From: Conidiobolus incongruus B7586
Lineage: Eukaryota > Entomophthoromycota > Entomophthoromycetes > Entomophthorales > Conidiobolaceae
Assembly: GCA_000697335.1 (NCBI GenBank)
Contig: JNEM01014999.1
Span: 1-18,818, forward strand
Direction: 5' to 3'
DNA: 18,818 nt
Part shown: positions 11,662-18,818 of the stretch, piece after piece
How positions within the stretch are numbered: the stretch's first letter is position 1
Layout of the letters: each line of letters begins with the position of its first letter
The notes under the pieces: model-generated
Databases searched by the model: none
What the model saw: only the letters and a program-made list of their open reading frames with translations
Told to the model about the DNA's origin: nothing
Made by a program: the position numbers and the translations under genes

Positions 11662-12408
11662 ATGAATTCCTTTGAAATGCACAAAACTGAATCTAGCAAC
11701 TTGAGTCAGTTATTTAATATGTTAGGTAGGGCGTGCGACCAATGCAGGAAAAAGAAAATCAAGTGCAATAATTTGGAAGGAGCTTGTACTAACTGTTTAA
11801 ACCATCAATTGGAGTGCACTTATATGGATAATGTGCAGAAAAGAGGCGCTAAAACTAAACGAGACATTTGGACGTTAAGTCCCAGTATGAATGAATTTAG
11901 TCCCGATCAATTAAATTTGCCACTCTCCTATCACACTCCCATGAATTCCAGTCCTAATTTACCCCATTCACCTATTAATCAAGATATTAATACTATCCAA
12001 GACGATGATGATATTGATCCTTTTGATACAGAAAAGAAATCAGGTCCATTCTCTAAGCCAATCAATACTCCCACTCTGTACTGTGTACCTATTCCTCCCA
12101 AGCTTCAGAATGAATTAAATATATTTATGGAATATTTGAATCCCATACTCAATGTGATTACTCAACAACAATTGAATAAGAGAATCCAGAGACCAATGAC
12201 ACCAAATTTTCTATTCCTTATAACCTGTATGTCAGTAGCTGCTTCCTTATTGTTTGTTCAGTTACTATCGAATGAAATAGATCTTAGTGATTATCACTTC
12301 GCCAAGGATTTACTTAATTGTTCAGATAGTGAAGATTTATTGGATTATGATTTTGCGATGGGTAAAAAGATTTTGGAATTTGTTGATAATGAGATTGGCA
12401 TGAAATGA
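11662..12408 (+). CDS. Compact Zn2Cys6 zinc-cluster transcription factor with acidic linker (248 aa)
   Basis: Predicted nuclear DNA-binding regulator and paralogue of the gene at 2710-3393. The zinc cluster is C25-X2-C28-X6-C35-X6-C42-X2-C45-X6-C52, with the basic run CRKKKIKC matching the DNA-contacting helix of Gal4 (Lys31 and Lys32 at the two contact positions) and a basic tail ending KRGAKTK (60-66). The loop between the third and fourth Cys has no Pro, which is unusual. The linker (67-151) has several Ser-Pro pairs and an acidic patch DDDDIDPFDTE (114-124) that could be an activation segment. Residues 152-248 (MEYLNP, LITCM, KKILEF) align without net gap to the paralogue's C-terminus and resemble only the start of the middle homology region. 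The start has A at -3; Met6 and Met20 are in-frame alternatives that would keep the cluster. No intron is apparent. Targets are unknown. Confidence 0.9.
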   Translation: MNSFEMHKTESSNLSQLFNMLGRACDQCRKKKIKCNNLEGACTNCLNHQLECTYMDNVQKRGAKTKRDIWTLSPSMNEFSPDQLNLPLSYHTPMNSSPNLPHSPINQDINTIQDDDDIDPFDTEKKSGPFSKPINTPTLYCVPIPPKLQNELNIFMEYLNPILNVITQQQLNKRIQRPMTPNFLFLITCMSVAASLLFVQLLSNEIDLSDYHFAKDLLNCSDSEDLLDYDFAMGKKILEFVDNEIGMK

Positions 12409-12513
12409 TTTCAACTCTAGTATTCATTATTTACTCTATTACTTCATTTAAATTGTATTTTTATTTCTTTATAATTATTTCATTATTAAATTTTTGAGTA
12501 TTGATATTTTGTT

Positions 12514-12519
12514 AATAAA
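12514..12519 (+). terminator. Candidate poly(A) signal of the plus-strand zinc-cluster gene
   Basis: An AATAAA hexamer about 106 bases after the stop codon, preceded by a T-rich stretch. The spacing matches the candidate signal of the paralogue. Chance occurrence is possible in AT-rich DNA. Confidence 0.4.
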
Positions 12520-14375
12520 TTTTCTTATATTTTTATTGACTATTTTCTGTTACAATTAATTAGCATTTCACTCTATTCCGAATTAATAATTAAAATCATT
12601 TAATTATTATTATTAACTTAGTCTTATTACTTTTAAGTTATGTGATTTAAATCAATAATCATACAATATATAATAAAATGTTAATCTCATAAAAATAAAT
12701 TTCAAATTGATATAAGAAATTATTATTTCAATATACATCATCAAAAGCTTGGTATTCTATAAGTTAATCAAACAATATATTAATGGTATCATATAATTAT
12801 GATAGAAAATATATATTCATTATTAAACACAAATTTTGATGTGTAAATTTATTAATTCATATTAATAGTCTATGGAAAATTATGAAATCATATTTTTAAA
12901 GATTTCATGATCAATTGTAAAGCTTATCATCAAAATATTATATGTATAATAAAATTCAATCAATCAAACAAATAATACTGAAAAATCGAAATACAGTTAA
13001 TTATAAATAGGTATTTGTAAAGGTAATGTCTGTTTCTTCAAAAGGGAATATCCGATCTTGCGATTATAGACGTCAATAATATAAAATATAAGATAACTTT
13101 ATTGGATATTAGGTTTATCCTAATTTTCAAAATGCGATTTATAATACTTGGTATGAATTTAAAAATTTTACATGGGTTAAAATGATTATTCAGGCAAATT
13201 TACTATTCTTCATTACCTTTTTAATATAAAATTAATTTAATTAATGACATGTGTGATGAGTACATATGATATACCAAATCAATATATATATATATATATT
13301 AACAATCTAAAAATATAAATAATAATCTAACAATCAAGATTATATCAAAGCTTATTAACTTTTTTATTATTTATGAATATGACAATATTAACACAAAAAT
13401 TTTTAAAAAATGAACTAAATCATATATTTTTGGATGAAAATTATATGAATTTGGAAAATATTAAATAAAAATTGTATCCGCAATTAATGAAGATTAAAAA
13501 GTTCAAATTAATTGTCAAGCTCGGTAATTATTTTTACTATTTTTGATTATAAAATAAAATTAAAATTTTATTAAAATTTTATTATATAAGAATTATGAGA
13601 TGATTAAACCTTATTAAAAAATTCAATGAAATGTTGAGAAAGTTTATAATATTCAAAGCATCCACTATAAACAATTACAATTAGATTCAATGAACAATTT
13701 AGCCAACTTAAATAATTTATTGCAATAATTAGATATATGAAAATTTTTAAATACTATAGCTATTAGAGTTTCTTAATTTGGTACCGAATGTATCCATTAT
13801 CATTTGATATCATTTTTATTTGTTAAAACGTTTTTGAATTATCAAGTTACTCATCAATTTAATATTTTCCAGAATTCCAATATATCAAGTCATTTTTCCA
13901 ATTTCAATGAAAATAATTTATTTATGGAATTAGTATTGATTCAGACTGATTGAGCACCTTCATCAAGTATTCCAGCTTTAGAGTTTAATTTTAAATATTA
14001 GTAATATGGAGCATAGTTATAACCGGGAAGTGTAATAAATGCAATCTAAAACTTTATAACATTGAGATAATTTTTAATTTATTGAATGCGGTTTGATTGT
14101 TATATTGGATTAGTTCATAACAGAATCAAGTCTTAATTTATTTGATATAGTAATTTTGAGGTGCTTCAACTTGATAATTATGCTGGTTTCATTTCGAATT
14201 CGGTAAAATTACCCTATTTGACGACATTCACCTCATATTTTATAACTTAGTTTATATTCTATGTTTTGTTTTATAATAATTTTTAAGCAAATAGCTGGAA
14301 TTACTTTATTTAAAACAGGAAAGCTTTAAAAGTTTTATGGATTTTATTATTTTCAAAAAAAATTTTCAATCCACC
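12520..14375. other. AT-rich right flank, no supported gene
   Basis: Uniformly AT-rich with frequent stops in all frames. A slightly GC-richer bit lies near 13930-14060 and contains a CCGGG. I found no RNA gene, transposon or coding motif. Confidence 0.6.
13282..13299. repeat. AT dinucleotide microsatellite
   Basis: A perfect AT alternation of 18 bp within AT-rich flank. Confidence 0.8.
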
Positions 14376-14630
14376 AGATATTATCACCAATTTTTCCTGC
14401 GATCTTAATTAGGATAATTATAGTATTCAGAGTCCCCCTTGGACATTTTATATAAAATAAAAAATTTTGGAGGTCATCATAACACCTGCTATCCATAAGC
14501 TTTTAATGGAGATTTCTAATAAGATAAGGATCCCCTCTTCAAGAAACGCTGAATTATTTCTATATTAGGTATTATCTCTTTTGGGAATCTTTTGTTATAT
14601 CGAATTCTATCTTAACTGTTAAATTAAACA
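14376..14630. other. GC-richer island in the right flank, possible decayed gene piece
   Basis: About 250 bp with clearly more G and C than the DNA on either side (AGTCCCCCTTGGACAT, GGATCCCCTCTTC). The plus strand has a 35-codon open stretch (14461-14565) with mixed codon use. The minus strand has overlapping open stretches of 30-35 codons, one reading SLWIAGVMMTSKIF, faintly like the core helix of a cyclin box. Both strands cannot be the coding strand, so at most one impression is right. It may be a heavily decayed gene fragment, a regulatory island or neither. No start, stop or splice structure can be defined. Confidence 0.25.
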
Positions 14631-17600
14631 TGTAATAAATAACTTTATTAATATAAAATATTCTTCATTAGTAACTACTCTTCAAAATAAATAATAATTA
14701 TATCATATTTATTCAAATTTATTACTTAGTCACCTTAAACAAACAGCTAATTAGAACATTTTGATAATAATAATGAGGTGATATAATTAATAGAAGCTAT
14801 ATATTTAACTACCATCCAATCAATTATACATTAATTGTTTAATATTTTTGCAATATTATCTACTAGATTTAGTTTTCGGATTTTATATGTACTAATTTAG
14901 TATTTGAACTATGATTAAATCAAATATTTTTGAAACTTTAAATATAATTGAATAATTTTTGAAACTATGCAATATATAATGTTATATTTTTCTTTTCTGC
15001 ATCAAAGTTCCAAATTCCAATTTATGTAAAGTTAGTTTCGTATAGATATCCGTTAAAAATTTAACAATTTGAAAAATTGACAAATTAATAAATATATATA
15101 TGTATGAAAAATTGGAAAAATAAAATAAATCATATCATTTCAAACCTATTAAAAGTATATGGATTAAAATTCATTAATCACACTTTTTTCAATCATTTAT
15201 TTAATTAATAAAATCAATATGCTAACTTGATAAAATATGATCAGATATTTCCAAATAGAGTTTGACAACTAACAATTTGAGTAACATCAAATATTAATGG
15301 TTCGATTACATTTGTATATAAAAATACCATAACCTCTATACATTTCATTTATTTATCAATATTATGAAATTTGATTTAATTTATAGAAATTTTCAAATTC
15401 GGAACTATTTCCTAATTTTAGAAAAAAAAGATTGGAAAAATCATATTGATAAATAGTCATTATTTCGTAATGGTTCAAAATTAACAATTGTAAAATTTAT
15501 ATTGTATGATAACTATAAATTATGGTTTAAAATTATAGAATTGTATGTATATTAATTATACATTAATGCATTCAGTGCATTTATTTAGATAAAATAAATC
15601 CTAACTAATCCCCTAATAATGTTTTGAATATTAATTCAATTAAAATATCTATATATTATTAGTAATGAAAAAATTTTTATATATGCAGTAATTTGATTTA
15701 TTATATCATAAACATTGCACCATCATCTTGATAAAATTCTATATTATCATTGATTTTCATATCGTTATATAATATTATCTAATATTAATACCTAATCCCT
15801 TATTTAAATTATTATCTACCTAATTTTTCTTATTAATATTTTCTTATCTACACTTTCAAACTTGGCTATTTATTAAATTTTGCATTAAATGACAGTTGAA
15901 ATTAATAAATTCAGTTTTTAAATATAAATTTAAAGAGAATATAATTATAGAAATTAATATAATCTAAATAATCATTAATATGTATAGGTTCTGTTAACTG
16001 TAATGAGTTTATAGAATAGCTATTTGGTATTCATGTTTCTATACTGGATATATACAATTCGATTTTGTTGATGAAATTAGTATAATAGTACTATTATCAA
16101 TGATAATATTTAAAAATTATATTATATTGTAATACTGCTCTTCAAATCAGGTATTACACACTTTTCTTGTTACACGAATGAAAATAAAATCAATCAATAA
16201 AATTTTCTGTTTTATAGTGGTATTAGTAATATATTTTGTTGAAAACTAATCAGATAATCTTATCATTACTAATATAATTTTTTAAATCAGAATATATATA
16301 TATTTTATATTTAATCACATATTACAAACCAATTTAGAAATTAACAGTCCATGAGGCGAATTCCATGGCAATTATTTTTCATAATTTTAACACTATAGCT
16401 AATTAGAAATAAAAAAATTTTTACAATATCGGACTCCAATCTTTAAAATTGTATAATAAATATAACACATATACTAAATTAACCAATATTATTGGGTAAT
16501 ATAAATCCGTCTAAACAGTTTGAATTTTTTAACTTTTACTAAATGATTTTAATTTTTATAAAATTATTCTATAAAGTAGTGAACTATTGCTATATTTTGC
16601 CGAATTTTGATATATTTGATTTGAAAAATATTCGTTTATTATAAAGGTTACTGTTACTCAATCTATCATGACTAAATATATAAACTCTCGCACATAAATT
16701 TATCTAATATAATATATATTACCAATATAATCAAAAGCTTAATTATTGAATGGTATTATTTTTTACTTGATACTTTTAATTTTATTATAAAATTTATATT
16801 ATTATAATAAGTTTCTGGATATTTAAGTATAAATATTTATATATCAAACTAAATTCAATATTTTTGTTTCTTGATCCATCATATAAATTTTGGATAATAG
16901 AAACCAGTTTAATATGAATCAATTGGCTGAATATTTAAACCTTATTATTCAATTTAAATACTATAGTTTAATAGATATTCCAATGTTTCACTATCATTAA
17001 AATTGGATTTATATTTAATAAAATATATTTACTCTTAGTTTCCATATATTGAAATCAGTAGTATGGCATCATTGCAAAAAATCATTTTTCCAATATATTG
17101 TTTTTTTACCACTTAAATGACCATTATCATTATAAATTTAATACAATATTAACATATAGAGATATTATACTAAATTTGTTCACTACCTGATTCATAAAGA
17201 TTGAATATCTTGTTTTTCTATTACTTCTATAAAATTTATTTCATTGATTTAAAAATTTAACAATTCATATATTACAAAATATAAAATTAATTTGTAAATT
17301 TCAATAAAAATTCACATTCTCAAAAAATTTCTAACAGCTAATATTTAGATTGATATTAAATTGGAGGAAAATAGAATAATATTAGAATTTCATAGTCAAT
17401 CTCTCAAAAATTAATATAATGATTAATGTGTTAACTATTTAAATTATATTGATCTTAATCATATTTTTCCATCAAGCGTAATTCTATATTTTATAATATA
17501 ATCTGATATATGGTTAAATTGATTAATAACATGATAGGTTTTAACTTTATCAATATGAGGAATTAAATCAACTAAATAATTTACATTTTGAGGTATACTT

Positions 17601-18818
17601 CCTTTGGGATATATAAACATCTGGATAGTCTACTATATCTAAAACAATTTATTTATTTCACCTGACACAGATGTTGTATACACCATAATTAGCGAAAAAA
17701 ATTTATTAATTTGAATAATTAACAAAAATACTTTAGATTTTCATAAACATTTATATTTAAAAATTCTCAACTTAATACCATAATCCGACCAATAACCAGT
17801 AAGTCATCTATTTCCTAGATAAAATGTTAATGTTGGATAAATTTAATGGCTCTATTCATATTAGATTAAATGACTTCAATATTTATGATTCCGCAAAAAC
17901 TCTTCATTGCATCAAGTTTAATAGCACTTATCCATCTATAAAAACTAAAGTAACTATTATATTCAATGATTAAATTTTCTTATTTAATTAATATATTGAA
18001 TAAATTCTGTATTATAGTTATTTATAGATAAGTTATAAAATCACTTTCAACTGATATAATTTAAATTATTATATATATATTGAATTTTGAACAACCCAAT
18101 GCCGATTGTTTTACATGTTATATTGATTATTTCAAATATTTCATTTATTTTCCATTTTAATAAAAGCTTCATTATATTATCCTAATATTCTAATAATATT
18201 AATATCCATTAATTGAATTTCAATTTGGAAACTGAACTTAAATCTTAATTTAAAAATAATAAGATTATAATAAATATACCTTATGTAATTAAATACTAAA
18301 ATACATTGTTCATTTTTTAAATTGAATGTTTATTGTTCAATCTATTATTTGATTAAAGTTAAATTTCTAAAATTTTTATAATTTCCTTTTATTAATTCTA
18401 TCATAAATATAATAATGAATTATAATTTTATATTATAATATGATTGTTATAAATAATGGAATAAATAAGCAAATATATAATATATAGTATATTTATTATT
18501 TTAAATAAATTGATAAAACCTAATAAACATTTTATCATAAATATATATACATTGATATAATCATAAATATATTATAGTAATTAACTCAAAATTAATAAAT
18601 AATATTCATGAGTATTATATATATATATATATATAATTCTATTATATAATATTTTTTATAAACTTATATTTTGTTATTAATTAATTATTTTATTTTTAAA
18701 TTTCAAAATATGATAAAATAGTTTTATTATTAATAATTGAGTTTTTAAATATTTATAAAATTTAATTAAATTCTTATTTAAAATAAAATAGATTATTATA
18801 TAAATTTTTAATAATATT
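14631..18818. other. AT-rich right flank to window end, no supported gene
   Basis: Very AT-rich, becoming more extreme after about 18300, where almost no G or C occurs over long runs. Stops are dense in all frames and no frame carries a recognisable motif. Short alternating TA runs are frequent. No tRNA-like T-loop with matching arms, no terminal repeats and no CRISPR-like periodic repeat were seen. Confidence 0.6.
18616..18635. repeat. AT dinucleotide microsatellite
   Basis: A perfect TA alternation of 20 bp in the most AT-rich end of the window. Confidence 0.8.

Noticed and set aside
3794-14448. Shared 10-mer TTGGACATTT at 3794 and 14439
   Set aside because: The match does not extend beyond the 10-mer in either direction, and shared 10-mers are common at this length and composition.
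15299-15312. GGTTCGATTAC, like a tRNA T-loop
   Set aside because: No matching T-stem, anticodon arm or acceptor stem around it.
6768-16274. Recurring TTACTAAT / ATTAGTAA word, about 17 copies seen across the window
   Set aside because: My rough count is close to the number expected for a word with one C in DNA of this composition, and the copies show no regular spacing.

Overview
The window is very AT-rich eukaryotic DNA, by eye roughly 18-22% G+C outside genes, and it holds only two genes I can support. Both encode small Zn2Cys6 (Gal4-type binuclear zinc cluster) transcription factors. That family is essentially confined to fungi and close relatives, so the host is most likely a fungus. Extreme AT richness, long spacers, intronless short genes and the basic 'KRGPKSK/KRGAKTK' tail after the zinc cluster make me lean to an early-diverging lineage such as Entomophthoromycotina, with Glomeromycotina or another AT-rich lineage as alternatives. 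The lineage is an inference, not something the sequence proves.

Layout: 1-2709 is AT-rich flank with one slightly GC-richer patch (about 1190-1545). A 227-residue zinc-cluster gene lies on the minus strand (2710-3393), with a TATA box and a 7-bp inverted repeat in its promoter. Next comes an 8.3-kb spacer (3394-11661) with no supported gene; its two ends are GC-richer and read as promoter regions. A 248-residue zinc-cluster gene lies on the plus strand (11662-12408), with a TATA-like element and a bulged 11-bp inverted repeat upstream and an AATAAA downstream. From 12409 to the end there is 6.4 kb of AT-rich DNA with AT microsatellites and one GC-richer island near 14.4-14.6 kb.

The two genes are paralogues arranged head to head. 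Their zinc clusters align without gaps (19 of 43 residues identical). Their last 97 residues also align with no net gap and end at the same aligned residue, with 19 of 44 identical in the best part. Only the Ser/Pro-rich linker between the two blocks differs, in both length and sequence. The C-terminal block resembles just the opening of the fungal-TF middle homology region, so these appear to be compact factors that lack most of the usual regulatory domain. The matching ends argue that this short architecture is old and maintained rather than accidental truncation of one copy. The inverted repeats and TTCCGG motifs in the two promoters could be sites for self- or cross-regulation, but this is inference.
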